Below, in pieces: positions 17,482-25,526 of a stretch of DNA of 64,000 bases. The notes under the pieces are model-generated. The model searched no databases and was not told where the DNA came from. It saw only the letters and a list, made by a program, of their open reading frames with translations. Numbering within the stretch: position 1 is the first letter of the stretch; every line of letters begins with the position of its first letter. The stretch is from Cellulomonas fimi ATCC 484. GTDB lineage: Bacteria > Actinomycetota > Actinomycetes > Actinomycetales > Cellulomonadaceae. The position numbers and the translations under genes are program-made. The stretch covers positions 3,348,001-3,412,000 of the forward strand of contig NC_015514.1 in assembly GCF_000212695.1 (NCBI RefSeq). The letters run 5' to 3'.

Positions 17482-18647
17482 TTAGGCCATGGTGATCGGT
17501 TGTCTGTTCTCGAACTCTATGGGTGTCAGCCAGCCGATCGAGGAGTGTCGGCGCTGGCGGTTGTGGAAGATCTCGAGGTACTCAAACATCGCGTTCGCGA
17601 GCTCGATCCGGGTCCGCCAGCGACGCCTGCTGAGGAGCTCGACCTGCATCCGCGACCAGAAGCTCTCGATGACAGCGTTGTCGCAACAGTCACCGATCGA
17701 GCCCATCGACGGGGTCAGCCCGGAGCCGCGGGCGCGGCGAGTGAACGCCCAGCTGCCGAACTGGACTCCGTGATCCGAATGGATCACGGTGCCCGCCGGC
17801 GGGCGGCGCGAGTCGATCGCCATGCCGAGCGCGTTGGTGACCAGCGCCGCCGTCGGTGAGGAGTCGATCGACCAGCCGACCACGCGCCGCGAGCACGCGT
17901 CCAGGACGACTGCGCAGTACACCTTTCCCTCCCAGGTCACCGACATCACCGAGCACCCGACCCCACAGCTGATCCAGTCCGTCGCGGCGGAGACTGTCGG
18001 TCGACCAGGTCGGCGGAGATCAGGTCCGGATGCGGGCGGTGCCACGTCGGGCGCCCTGCCACGCCCCGCAACCCGTCACGGGCCATCAGCATCTCGACCG
18101 TGCCGTGCCAGACCGGGATGTCGCGCCCGAGCACCAGTTCGGCGTGGACTCGACGGGCGCCGTAGATGCCGTTCGATGCGGCGTGGATCTGGCGGATCGC
18201 GTCGGTAAGGATCACGTGCCGGATCGAACGCTGGGACGGTGCTCGTCGGCGCCAGGCGTAGAAGCCGGACTCTGAGGTGCGCAGCTCCCGAGTGGCGACC
18301 TGCACGGCGTGTCCCTGGGCGGCCATCACCGCGATGGCCTCGTACCGCCTTCTGGGGGGCACCACCTTCCCCAGCAGCTCACTGGCTCGACGATGGATCG
18401 CCAGCTCGGCCTCCAGCTCAGCGATCCGCTTGCGCGCGGCCGACAGCTCGGACTTCTCCGCACTGGTCAGTCCAGGGACCAGTCCGCGATCGATCCGATC
18501 CTGGCGCCGCCAGGTGTAGATCGACTCGGCGCTGATCTCCAGGTCTCGCGCCACGTCGGCCACGGACCGGCCGGCGTCGAGCAGGTCCAGCACCTTGCGC
18601 CGGAACTCCGGCGGGTATCCACGACGTCCCACGAGGCCCTCCTTCAA
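17482..18647 (-). pseudogene. IS3-family transposase, frameshifted and with internal micro-inversion
   Basis: From 18647 the frame encodes the OrfA-type helix-turn-helix (YPPEFRRKVLDLLDAGRSVA, YTWRRQDRIDRG, then a heptad region SELSAARKRIAELEAELAIH) and continues without a break into the OrfB N-terminus (GFYAWRRRAPSQRS, GIYGARRVHAELVLGRDI) to DLVDRQ. One extra C then shifts the frame, and the segment 17935-17962 that should encode VTDITEHPT is in the wrong orientation. After it the integrase core resumes (WEGKVYCAVVLDACSRRVVG, HSDHGVQF, DNAVIESFW) to 17482. The first catalytic Asp of the DDE triad is therefore lost and the gene cannot make an active enzyme. Confidence 0.88.
17935..17962. other. 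28-bp micro-inversion inside the transposase gene
   Basis: Read on the plus strand this segment encodes VTDITEHPT, although the gene is on the minus strand. Flipping it in place gives QLWVTDITEHPTWEGKVY, the family sequence around the first catalytic Asp. The segment ends are GGTC and GACC, a four-base inverted repeat; one extra G lies at one junction. Confidence 0.8.
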
Positions 18648-18667
18648 GGGTCAAGTGGCACAAGAAT

Positions 18668-18698
18668 CCAGGAATCCGACTCCACGGAACGCGGGACA
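18668..18698 (-). repeat. IS3 inverted repeat, right end
   Basis: Read inward on the minus strand it begins TGTCCCGCGTTCCGTGGAG, mirroring the left end with two mismatches. The transposase start lies 20 bases inside it. Confidence 0.85.
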
Positions 18699-18774
18699 CA
18701 CCAGTGCCTGTCGTACGCATGCATTTTCGTGCTACGAGAGACGGTTTCGTCGCTCGCGGTGGCAGGTGCCTTCC

Positions 18775-19155
18775 TCACACAAGTTCGCGGCTGACTTCGT
18801 CTGCCGTCAATCCGGGGCGTAGAGGCAGAACGTCGTCGGCCCAGTCAAACATGGCGACAGAGCCGTCGCCGGGAAACCCGTCGAGGGTTACCAGCCACTC
18901 GACGAACTCGCCGACCATGTCGCTGTCGGCGTAGTCGACGGAAAGGAACGACCGAGACACGGGCACGTCGACGCTCAACCCACGGGTGTCCTCACCGGGG
19001 ATGATGAAGGTCGCGAGGAGACGCCCGGCAAGTCGCCCGCTGGGCGCCTCGAACACCGCCCGCGGCCACCGCCGCTCGATCCCGGTGCGCATAGCATCGA
19101 CGTCGAACAGGAACGGGCTCGCGTCGTCGATCACAGCGATCGTCGTGTCGGGCAC
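18775..19155 (-). CDS. Putative immunity protein
   Basis: 126-residue acidic cytoplasmic protein with no signal peptide or membrane segment; not recognised as a named family. It begins three bases after the stop of the toxin-like gene, the standard position for the immunity partner of a polymorphic toxin. Acidic patches (VIDDASPFLFDVD, VDYADSDMVGEF, MFDWADDVLPL) would suit binding to a basic nuclease surface. Small size, acidity and position support the call; homology does not, since I could not search. It ends 77 bases from the IS right end. Confidence 0.55.
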   Translation of the reverse strand: MPDTTIAVIDDASPFLFDVDAMRTGIERRWPRAVFEAPSGRLAGRLLATFIIPGEDTRGLSVDVPVSRSFLSVDYADSDMVGEFVEWLVTLDGFPGDGSVAMFDWADDVLPLRPGLTADEVSRELV

Positions 19156-19158
19156 GGC

Positions 19159-20394
19159 TCAACCTCCAGGGTGGATGCGGACGTAGCCTGGCACACCAAG
19201 GGCACGCATCCGCGCCTCCCAGGCCGATGCAGCTTCGACGTTGTTCGTGACGATTTCAACGACACCTGAGCCACGGAACGCGTCGGCTGCGTCGGCTGCG
19301 CACAGAAGCACGACGTCCATCTTCTGGACGACCAGATCCTGCATCTTTACTGACGCGAACGATGCTGGGTTGTTGAACGATGACTTCGAGGCGTCACCCA
19401 CCCATTTCGCGTCACCGATGGTCCCGCCGTACTCGGTGCTGATGCCGTCGACCGATGCCGGCAGGTCGTGACCCTCGAGGCGCACGAGCTTCTCGCCGGA
19501 CCCGAAGACCTGCACCTGGTAGTCGGCCGCGGCCCCCCGGACCTTCAGAGCGCCGTCCGCCCGGTCGTCGACGCGCGCTGCTGCGGCCGCTTGCTGTGTG
19601 CCCTCGACCGCCTTGAGTATCTCCCCGTCGGCCAGCACGATCGGGTCGCGGTTCAGGAAGGCCCGGAAGTCGATGACACCGGCGTCGGCCGCGAGCCCGC
19701 TGGCGCGCGCGACGGCGAAGGACGGCGCGACGCCTTCGGTGAGGAGAACGTTCGCGCCCCGTCCCATGACCGCGCCGCCGAACGCCCACGGGCCGAACGT
19801 GAGTGCACCCTCGGCGACGTCTCCAGCGGCGTCCAGCGGTGTGACGGTAGAGAAGTAGCCACGCGTGGCGCTGTTCGGGTCGGTGAGGAAGGTCGCCGCC
19901 CCGTGCGCGTGTGCCATCCCGTACGTGGCGGCCCCGGACACCCCGATTGCCACACCGAGACTGCCGCCCGACGCGGCGACTCCTGCGGCGATGACGACGC
20001 TGATCAGGATCTGCTCCCAGGGGCTGAGCGAGTCCCACCGGTCGCCCAGGTCGTTCAAGCCTCTCGCGAGAGGCGACGGCCCGTTCGGCAGGAAGTCCGA
20101 CAGCCTGTTCAGCGTGGCGATCAGCTCGTCCTCGACGTCCTCGACGAGCTGACGGACACGGGCCAGGTCCGCTTCGGCGTCGGCGACCTGCGTCTCCATC
20201 TGCTGCATCCGCTCGTGATGGGTCACCCCAGTCGTCGGGCGCTGTGCATCCTCGGCGATCGTCTCTGCCCGCTGCTGCGCCCAGCGCAGCAGCGCTCCTT
20301 GCCGACCTCGGTCCTGAGCCAGTTGTCGTACCGACTCTTGGCGTGTGTAGGCAACGCGCCAACTGGTCTCTGGACCGCCACGTAGAAGGTCCAT
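19159..20394 (-). CDS. Polymorphic toxin-like protein, probably missing its N-terminus
   Basis: 411-residue protein: coiled coil at about 65 to 105 (MQQMETQVADAEADLARVRQ), Gly/Ala-rich hydrophobic stretch at 125 to 165 (ILISVVIAAGVAASGGSLGV), a linker, and a C-terminal domain of about 100 residues. The latter carries TIGDAKWVG and LVVQKMDVVLL, which fits the DxK and Gln elements of restriction-endonuclease-fold toxin domains. No secretion leader or WXG motif is seen at the ATG, and the open frame continues about 35 codons upstream without a start codon, so a 5' deletion is likely. Function as a contact or secreted nuclease is inference from layout and the adjacent small gene. Confidence 0.65.
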   Translation of the reverse strand: MDLLRGGPETSWRVAYTRQESVRQLAQDRGRQGALLRWAQQRAETIAEDAQRPTTGVTHHERMQQMETQVADAEADLARVRQLVEDVEDELIATLNRLSDFLPNGPSPLARGLNDLGDRWDSLSPWEQILISVVIAAGVAASGGSLGVAIGVSGAATYGMAHAHGAATFLTDPNSATRGYFSTVTPLDAAGDVAEGALTFGPWAFGGAVMGRGANVLLTEGVAPSFAVARASGLAADAGVIDFRAFLNRDPIVLADGEILKAVEGTQQAAAAARVDDRADGALKVRGAAADYQVQVFGSGEKLVRLEGHDLPASVDGISTEYGGTIGDAKWVGDASKSSFNNPASFASVKMQDLVVQKMDVVLLCAADAADAFRGSGVVEIVTNNVEAASAWEARMRALGVPGYVRIHPGG

Positions 20395-20549
20395 CGACGA
20401 CGGCTCAACCGCGCGCAGGGGGGCATCCCGGTGCGCTCGGCGCTGAGCATACCGTCGTGGACTCAGGCGTCGAACGCGCGTTTTCGCAGGTCACGGCTCA
20501 TATGAGTTTCGCCAACCCCAATGCACACGATTCCCCAACCACACTCCGG
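20395..20549. other. Gap between tRNA 3' end and toxin fragment
   Basis: 155 bases with no gene, promoter or terminator that I can support. The reverse-strand frame of the toxin stays open for about 35 codons here but lacks ATG, GTG or TTG. Confidence 0.4.
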
Positions 20550-20623
20550 TGCCCCCGCCGGGGCTCGAACCCGGACTGGGCCGGGTTTAAGCCGGCTGCC
20601 TCTGCCGATTGGGCTACGGGGGC
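20550..20623 (-). tRNA. Class-I tRNA with UAA anticodon
   Basis: The 74-base reverse-strand sequence folds fully: 7-bp acceptor (GCCCCCG with CGGGGGC), D arm with loop GG, anticodon stem GCCGG/CCGGC with loop CTTAAAC, five-base variable loop CCAGT, T stem CCGGG/CCCGG with loop TTCGAGC, and discriminator A. Loop position gives anticodon UAA, which reads leucine codon UUA. Leucine tRNAs normally carry a long variable arm, absent here, so charging identity is uncertain. CCA is not fully encoded (A then CCG). The 3' end faces the toxin, IS and catabolic region, as in integration sites. Confidence 0.85.
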
Positions 20624-20915
20624 GCCGCCGGTCGGCCCGCGGCGGCTCCATCCTGCCAGCGCCTCGCCGCCCGCCGTCGGCGCCACCCACTGTCGGGCGT
20701 CGGCGCGCGCGCCGAGCGGGGAACCGGGCCGGAACACCACCGCACGCACCCCTCGACGGCCCGGTCGATCAGGGCGCAGCCGACGACGTCCGGCGCCGGC
20801 GCACCCCGCCCCGTGCCTGGACGACGCCCACCGTCGGGCCGGCCGCTCACGCAGGACGGGACCACGGTCCGTCGTGCGCCCGGAGGTGCGGCTCGTCGCG
20901 CCCCCAGGAGATGCG
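20624..20915. other. Intergenic, nothing recognised
   Basis: About 290 bases of GC-rich sequence between the tRNA 5' end and the terminator of the NADH dehydrogenase gene. It must hold the tRNA promoter on the reverse strand. No coding frame with a start and a codon bias I would accept. Confidence 0.4.
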
Positions 20916-20951
20916 ACGAGCCCCGGCCGCGCAGGGGCGACCGGGGCTCGT
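20916..20951 (-). terminator. Terminator of the NADH dehydrogenase gene
   Basis: ACGAGCCCCGG (20916-20926) and its perfect complement (20941-20951) form an 11-bp stem with a 14-base loop, beginning 13 bases after the stop codon. A second overlapping pairing (CTCGTCGC with GCGACGAG) is possible. Confidence 0.7.
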
Positions 20952-20963
20952 GGTCAGGCAGGG

Positions 20964-22466
20964 TCAGCTGGCGCTCTTGGTCGCCTGCCCGCTGCCGGAC
21001 GCGGCCTTCGCGGCGGGCGAGCCGGGCTCGGCCTTCTGCGGGGGCAGCGCGGCGTCGGCCTCGACGGCCCGCGGCTTGGGCGGGACCGACGCGGCGCGGA
21101 ACTCGGCGCGGGGGTCGTGCAGCGTGCCGAGCGCGACGACCTCGCGGCGCAGCAGGATCGACCCGGTCCAGCCGGCCATGATGCGCAGCTTCCGGTTGAT
21201 CGTCGGCATCGCGTAGACGTGGTACGTGCGGTGCAGGAACCAGGCGAGGACGCCGCGGACCTTGATCTTGCCGAACATCTGCGCGACGCCCTTGTACATG
21301 CCGAGCGACGCGACGGCGCCGATGTTCTTGTGCTTGTACTCGGTCGGCTCGGCGGAGCGGAGCACGCGCGCGAGGTTGTCCCCGAGGTGCTTGCCCTCGC
21401 GGACGGCGTGCTGCGCGTTCGGCGGGCAGAACTGGCCGGGGTTGTAGAGGTCCGGCACGGCGGCGCAGTCGCCCGCGGCGTACGCGTCGGCGACGACGGT
21501 GCCGTCGGCCTCCGTGATCTGCAGGCGCGGGTTGCACAGGACGCGACCCATCTTGTCGAGGGGCAGGTCCGAGTTCTGCAGGACGGGGTTCGCCTTGACG
21601 CCCGCGGTCCAGACGAGCGTCTCGGCGTCGAACTCGACGCCGTTCGACAGGACGACGTGGCCGTCGACGCACGAGTTGAGGAACGTCGAGAGGAAGATCT
21701 CGATGTTGCGCTTGCGCAGCTGCTCGAGCGTGTAGCCGCCCAGCTCCTCGCTGACCTCGGGCAGGATGCGCGGCGAGCCCTCGACGAGCACGAACCGGAG
21801 CTCGTCCTCCTCGATCTGCTTGTAGTGCCGCACGCTGTACCGGGCCATGTCCTCGACCTCGGCGAGCGCCTCGATGCCGGCGAAGCCGCCGCCCACGAAG
21901 ACGAACGTGAGCATCCGCTTGCGCAGCTCGGGGTCCCACGTGCTGGAGGCGACGTCGATCCGGTTGAGCACGTGGTTGCGGACCGCGATGGCCTCCTCCA
22001 CGTTCTTGAACCCGATGCCCTGCTCGGCCAGGCCGGGGATGGGCAGCGTGCGGGCGACCGAGCCGAGGCCGACGACGAGGTGGTCGTACGTGATCCAGTA
22101 CGCGTCGCCCTCCTCGGGCGTGATCTCCACGGTCCGCTGGGCGTGGTGGATCTGCGTGACCTTGCCCTGGAGCACGTCGATGCCCTTGAGCGCACGCCGG
22201 TGGGGAGCGACGACGTTGCGGGCGTCGATCGAACCGGCCGCGGCCTCGGGCAGGAAGGGCGCGTAGGTCATGTAGGGGCGGGGGTCGACGACGACGATCG
22301 CCGCCTCCCGCTTGCCGAGCCGCTTGCGCAGACGACGGGCCGTCGTGAGCCCGACGCTGCCGCCGCCGAGCACCACGACGCGCGGCACCTTGCGGGGCTT
22401 GCCACTGGGCTTGACCGCACCGGCCGCGGGTGCGGCGTCGACCGGGGTCTCGACAGACTGAGGCAT
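20964..22466 (-). CDS. ndh: Type II NADH dehydrogenase (NDH-2)
   Basis: 500-residue pyridine nucleotide-disulfide oxidoreductase-like flavoprotein that passes electrons from NADH to menaquinone at the inner membrane face without pumping protons. FAD-binding VVVLGGGSVGLTTARRL near residue 32 and NADH-binding FVFVGGGFAGIEALAEV near 190; DAYAAGDCAAVPDL is the second FAD motif. NDH-2 is usually about 400 to 470 residues; here there is an Ala/Pro-rich N-terminal extension of about 28 residues and an Ala/Pro/Lys C-terminal tail of about 45. ATG 22466 (MPQSVETP) is preferred over 22526. Single-gene unit with its own terminator. Confidence 0.9.
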   Translation of the reverse strand: MPQSVETPVDAAPAAGAVKPSGKPRKVPRVVVLGGGSVGLTTARRLRKRLGKREAAIVVVDPRPYMTYAPFLPEAAAGSIDARNVVAPHRRALKGIDVLQGKVTQIHHAQRTVEITPEEGDAYWITYDHLVVGLGSVARTLPIPGLAEQGIGFKNVEEAIAVRNHVLNRIDVASSTWDPELRKRMLTFVFVGGGFAGIEALAEVEDMARYSVRHYKQIEEDELRFVLVEGSPRILPEVSEELGGYTLEQLRKRNIEIFLSTFLNSCVDGHVVLSNGVEFDAETLVWTAGVKANPVLQNSDLPLDKMGRVLCNPRLQITEADGTVVADAYAAGDCAAVPDLYNPGQFCPPNAQHAVREGKHLGDNLARVLRSAEPTEYKHKNIGAVASLGMYKGVAQMFGKIKVRGVLAWFLHRTYHVYAMPTINRKLRIMAGWTGSILLRREVVALGTLHDPRAEFRAASVPPKPRAVEADAALPPQKAEPGSPAAKAASGSGQATKSAS

Positions 22467-22589
22467 ACCTTCACGGTATCGCCGTCGTCCGGCGTGCGCC
22501 GTCCCGTGGACGGTGACGCTGCGCACACACCCTGGACGAGGGCTGTGAGCCTGCTCTCAGCGGTGCCCGCGGCGGCGCGGAACTGCTGG

Positions 22590-23780
22590 TCAGGGCGTTG
22601 TCGGTGCCGTACTGGCGGGTGGCGGCGACGTGGGACCGGGGCTCGCGCCGTCCGCGACGACGGTGCCGTCGATCCGCGGCCCGCTCGACCCCTCGGTCGT
22701 CTCGGCGGTCGCCGGGCGGACGGCCGGGGCCTTCGCGAACGGCATCGGCGGGAGAGCGGGTTCGACCCCCTCGGGCAGCACCACTCGGCCCTCGTCGTCC
22801 CAGCCGAAGGACGACGCGGGCGCCCCGCGCAGCGGGTACACGTTCCACCGCGCGACGCCGTCCTGCGAGGACGCGCCGACGAACTGCCATGGCTCGGTGC
22901 TGCCCGGGAACGACCAGGTCCCGTAGCCGTCGTCGAACGTGGTGCGGACCGGGCGGCCGCGGTCGTCGTAGATCTGCACGTCGGTCAGCGGGTTGCCCTC
23001 GGCGTCGTACACGAACAGGTTGCTCACCTGCATGCCGTCGACGACGACCCCGTCCGTCATGCGGTCGCGGTAGACGACGCCTGCGGCGGGGTCGATCGCC
23101 CCGCGGGCCCACTGGTCGTAGACCTGCTGGTGGCGCGCCAGGTCCTCGTAGACCGACGTCACGGTCGGCAGCAGCGCGAGCACGGCGACGAGGTTCACGC
23201 CGACCGTGAGCCAGCGCAGCCGGGGCGCACGCAGCCACAGGCCGCGGCCCCACTGCACGCTCACGACGAGGCACACGAGCAGCAGCACACCGGACGCGGG
23301 CGTGCGCGGCACCCACGGCGTCAGGTACCCGGCGTCGAGCCCGGCGACCCGGGCCAGCAGCACGAACACGACCCACGCACGCGCGACCCACCACACGGGT
23401 CGCAGCGCGACGCCGAACGACTCGACGGGCGGCCACCAGGCCCTGTCGCGCAGGGTCCGCAGCACGCGTGCCCCGAGGATCCGTGCCGCGCGCACGGGAC
23501 GCAGGAGCGTGGACCGGAGCCGGCGGCCGGGGGCGTCCCCCTGCGGCGCCCCCAGGCCGGCCGCGACCCGCAGCTCGGTCGCGTACGCCTCGGGGGTGCC
23601 GAGCAGGTCGGCGAGCGTGCGGCCCGCGGCGACGCGCCGCTCGTCGCCCAGGGCGTCCTGCAGGTCGAGCTCGAGGTCGTCCGTCAGGTCCTCGACCTGG
23701 TCCGCGGCGAGGTCGGCGAGGTGCCGACGGACCGCCGCCGCGTACTGCTCGACGTCCCCGAGCGTGGTCCCGGCGGTCAT
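22590..23780 (-). CDS. Membrane protein with HAAS/DUF1700-like N-terminus
   Basis: 396-residue protein. Residues 1 to 90 form an acidic helical domain (VEQYAAAVRRHLADLAADQV, then VEDLTDDLELDLQDALGD, LLGTPEAYATELRVAAG) resembling the HAAS domain often paired with PadR regulators. Several membrane segments follow (about 125 to 235, including VARAWVVFVLLARVAGLDAG, and TVGVNLVAVLALLPTV). The C-terminal half is an extracytoplasmic domain (VSNLFVYDAEGNPLTDVQIY) with a Pro/Thr tail. The start overlaps the PadR stop by four bases. Its role is unknown; pairing with a PadR-type sensor suggests envelope stress or drug response. Confidence 0.8.
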   Translation of the reverse strand: MTAGTTLGDVEQYAAAVRRHLADLAADQVEDLTDDLELDLQDALGDERRVAAGRTLADLLGTPEAYATELRVAAGLGAPQGDAPGRRLRSTLLRPVRAARILGARVLRTLRDRAWWPPVESFGVALRPVWWVARAWVVFVLLARVAGLDAGYLTPWVPRTPASGVLLLVCLVVSVQWGRGLWLRAPRLRWLTVGVNLVAVLALLPTVTSVYEDLARHQQVYDQWARGAIDPAAGVVYRDRMTDGVVVDGMQVSNLFVYDAEGNPLTDVQIYDDRGRPVRTTFDDGYGTWSFPGSTEPWQFVGASSQDGVARWNVYPLRGAPASSFGWDDEGRVVLPEGVEPALPPMPFAKAPAVRPATAETTEGSSGPRIDGTVVADGASPGPTSPPPASTAPTTP

Positions 23781-24106
23781 CGCGTCCCTCCCGTGTCCAG
23801 CAGCCGCGACATGGTGTCGGCGAACTCCTGCCAGTCCTTGCGCTGGGCCGCGAGCATCGCCCGGCCCTGGGCGTTGATGCCGTAGTACTTGCGGTGCGGG
23901 CCCTCGTCGCTCGGCACGACGTAGGACGTCAGCGCGCCCGACGAGTAGAGCCGGCGCAGCGTCCCGTACACCGAGGCGTCGCCGACCTCCTCGATGCCGG
24001 CGGCGCGCAGGCGTCGCACGACGTCGTACCCGTAGCCGTCCTCGTCCGCGACGACGGCGAGCACCGCGACGTCCAGCACGCCCTTGAGCAGCTGGGTCGT
24101 GTCCAT
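23777..24106 (-). CDS. PadR-family transcriptional regulator
   Basis: 109-residue PadR-type winged-helix protein (LLKGVLDVAVLAVVADEDGY, GYDVVRRLRAAGIEEVGD, ASVYGTLRRLYSSGALTSYV, KYYGINAQGRAML). Such small PadR proteins repress their own operon and release DNA on binding a ligand. It is upstream of and overlaps the HAAS-type membrane protein gene, the common two-gene unit. A perfect 8-bp palindrome CACTAGTG at 24184-24191, about 80 bases before the start, is a candidate operator. Confidence 0.9.
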   Translation of the reverse strand: MDTTQLLKGVLDVAVLAVVADEDGYGYDVVRRLRAAGIEEVGDASVYGTLRRLYSSGALTSYVVPSDEGPHRKYYGINAQGRAMLAAQRKDWQEFADTMSRLLDTGGTR

Positions 24107-24376
24107 CGGACCGCCTCCCGTCCCGCGGGGTGCACCGCGTGGTCTGGTGCGGGAGCCTTCCCTCCAGGCTCCCGCGTCGCACACACTAGTGCAGTATGCG
24201 CGGTAGCACCAGAACCGCCGCGCCGACGTGCCGGGAGATTCACGACGCGTCGGGAGCCGTCGGTCCGGCGCGCCTGCGGGGCGGCGTCCGACACCGCGAG
24301 CACCGTGCCCGCGGCGCTGCCACACCCGCCGCACGCGCGCCCCCGGGCGCGGACCACGCTCAGACGAGGACCACGC
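24107..24376. other. Intergenic with a 13-bp direct repeat
   Basis: Holds the PadR promoter region (CACTAGTG at 24184-24191). Near the ppx stop is a perfect direct repeat GGACCACGCTCAG at 24351-24363 and 24368-24380, period 17, the second copy running into the stop codon of the ppx gene. Looks like a small tandem duplication. No gene seen. Confidence 0.5.
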
Positions 24377-25330
24377 TCAGGCGGGGACAGCGCTCCAGGC
24401 GATGCCGTCGAGGATGTCGTGCTCCGACGTGACGACGTGCGTGAGCTCCCCGCCCGCGGCCGCGACGTCCGCACGCACGCGCTCGACCACGTCGTGCCAC
24501 ACGAGCGCGCCCGCGCCGATGACGTCGACACGCCCCGGGTGCATGAAACCGAGCTCCGCGCGCTGCGACCGCGACCGCGCGAGCAGGTCGTCGCACGCGT
24601 CGAGCACGGTGCCGACGGGCAGCACGCAGCCGTCGATCCGCCGCGGGTCGTACGCCGGCAGTCCCAGCGCGTGCGCGGTCACCGTCGTCACCGAGCCCGC
24701 GAGGCCCACGAGGGTCACCGTCTTGCCCAGCGGCACCACCCCCGCCGCGACGTCGAGGGCCGCCGCGACGTCGGCACGCGCACCCGCGACCTCGTCCGCC
24801 GTCGGCGGGTCGCCCAGAAGGTGACGCTCGGTCAGGCGCACGCAGCCCACGTCCATCGAGTACGCTGCCTCGGGCGTCGTCGAGCCGAGCACGAGCTCGG
24901 TCGAGCCGCCGCCGAGGTCGACCACGAGGAACGGCCCCGGGTGGGTCGCCGCGAGGACGCCCGTCGCGCCGCGGAAGGACAGCGCGGCCTCCTCCTCGCC
25001 GCCGACGACCTCCGGCTCGACGCCGAGCCGCGCCCGCACGCCGTCGACGAAGTCCGCGCGGTTCTCGGCGTCGCGCGACGCGGACGTCGCCACGAAGCGG
25101 ATCGCCTCCACGCCCAGCTCGTCGCACACGTCCGCGTACCGGCGCGCGGCGTCGAGCGTGCGCTCGAGCGCCTCGGGCGCGATCCGGCCCGTCCGGTCGA
25201 CCCCCTGGCCGAGGCGCACGACCTCCATGCGCCGGTCGAGGTCGACGAGCGTCCCGGCCACCGGGTCGACGTCGGCCACGAGGAGCCGGATGGAGTTGGT
25301 CCCGCAGTCGATGGCAGCCACACGCGTCAC
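24377..25330 (-). CDS. ppx: Exopolyphosphatase / pppGpp phosphohydrolase (Ppx/GppA)
   Basis: 317-residue ASKHA-fold phosphatase that hydrolyses polyphosphate or pppGpp. The N-terminal phosphate motif AAIDCGTNSIRLLVADVD and the second FLVVDLGGGSTELVLGS are intact, with FVATSASRDAENR and IDGCVLPVGTVLD. The length fits the short actinobacterial two-domain form without the HD region. The GTG at 25330 gives VTRVAAIDCG; upstream sequence is low-complexity. It is the last member of the conserved eno-ftsB-DUF501-ppx order. Confidence 0.9.
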   Translation of the reverse strand: MTRVAAIDCGTNSIRLLVADVDPVAGTLVDLDRRMEVVRLGQGVDRTGRIAPEALERTLDAARRYADVCDELGVEAIRFVATSASRDAENRADFVDGVRARLGVEPEVVGGEEEAALSFRGATGVLAATHPGPFLVVDLGGGSTELVLGSTTPEAAYSMDVGCVRLTERHLLGDPPTADEVAGARADVAAALDVAAGVVPLGKTVTLVGLAGSVTTVTAHALGLPAYDPRRIDGCVLPVGTVLDACDDLLARSRSQRAELGFMHPGRVDVIGAGALVWHDVVERVRADVAAAGGELTHVVTSEHDILDGIAWSAVPA

Positions 25331-25377
25331 GACCCCATCCTCCCATCCCCTCCTCCCCCTCCCCCGCCGCCGACCCA

Positions 25378-25451
25378 CGCCGAGATCGCGAGGTCCCGCC
25401 CAGCTCGTGAGCAGCGACTCGCGATCCCGACAGCACCTCGCGATCTCGGCG
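25378..25451. repeat. 17-bp perfect inverted repeat with a third partial copy
   Basis: CGCCGAGATCGCGAGGT (25378-25394) and its exact complement (25435-25451) are separated by 40 bases, in which a partial third copy GACTCGCGATCCCGAC occurs at about 25416-25431. Each contains the self-complementary core TCGCGA. It lies in the 196-base gap between the ppx start and the DUF501 stop, flanked by C-rich and G-rich tracts. It may be a mobile intergenic palindrome or a large stem-loop in the transcript. Confidence 0.65.
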
Positions 25452-25526
25452 CTGGCGGGTACGGCCGGGGCGGGGGCTGGGGAAGAGCGGGGGCCGGGGC
25501 GGCGGCGAGGGCTCGGAGAGGGGGCG

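Larger units (their letters stand above)
17448..18698 (-). mobile_element. IS3-family insertion sequence, 1,251 bp, inactive
   Basis: The element is bounded by imperfect 31-bp inverted repeats (17448-17478 and 18668-18698, 29 of 31 matching, ends TGTCCC and GGGACA). It encodes an IS3-type transposase on the reverse strand. Length and layout fit the family. The three bases outside the ends (GCC and CAC) do not match, so no target duplication is visible, suggesting old age or later recombination. It sits between the rhamnose operon and a toxin-immunity pair, close to a tRNA gene. Confidence 0.88.

Noticed and set aside
20550..20623. Suppressor tRNA for UAA stop codons
   Set aside because: In the seven-base loop CTTAAAC the anticodon position is UAA, which reads UUA; a UUA anticodon would need a shifted loop.
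20244..23885. Open frame of 1,213 codons on the plus strand
   Set aside because: It runs antisense through tRNA, ndh and the PadR unit; composition is Arg/Ala/Pro-rich without domain signals, typical of high-GC antisense frames.
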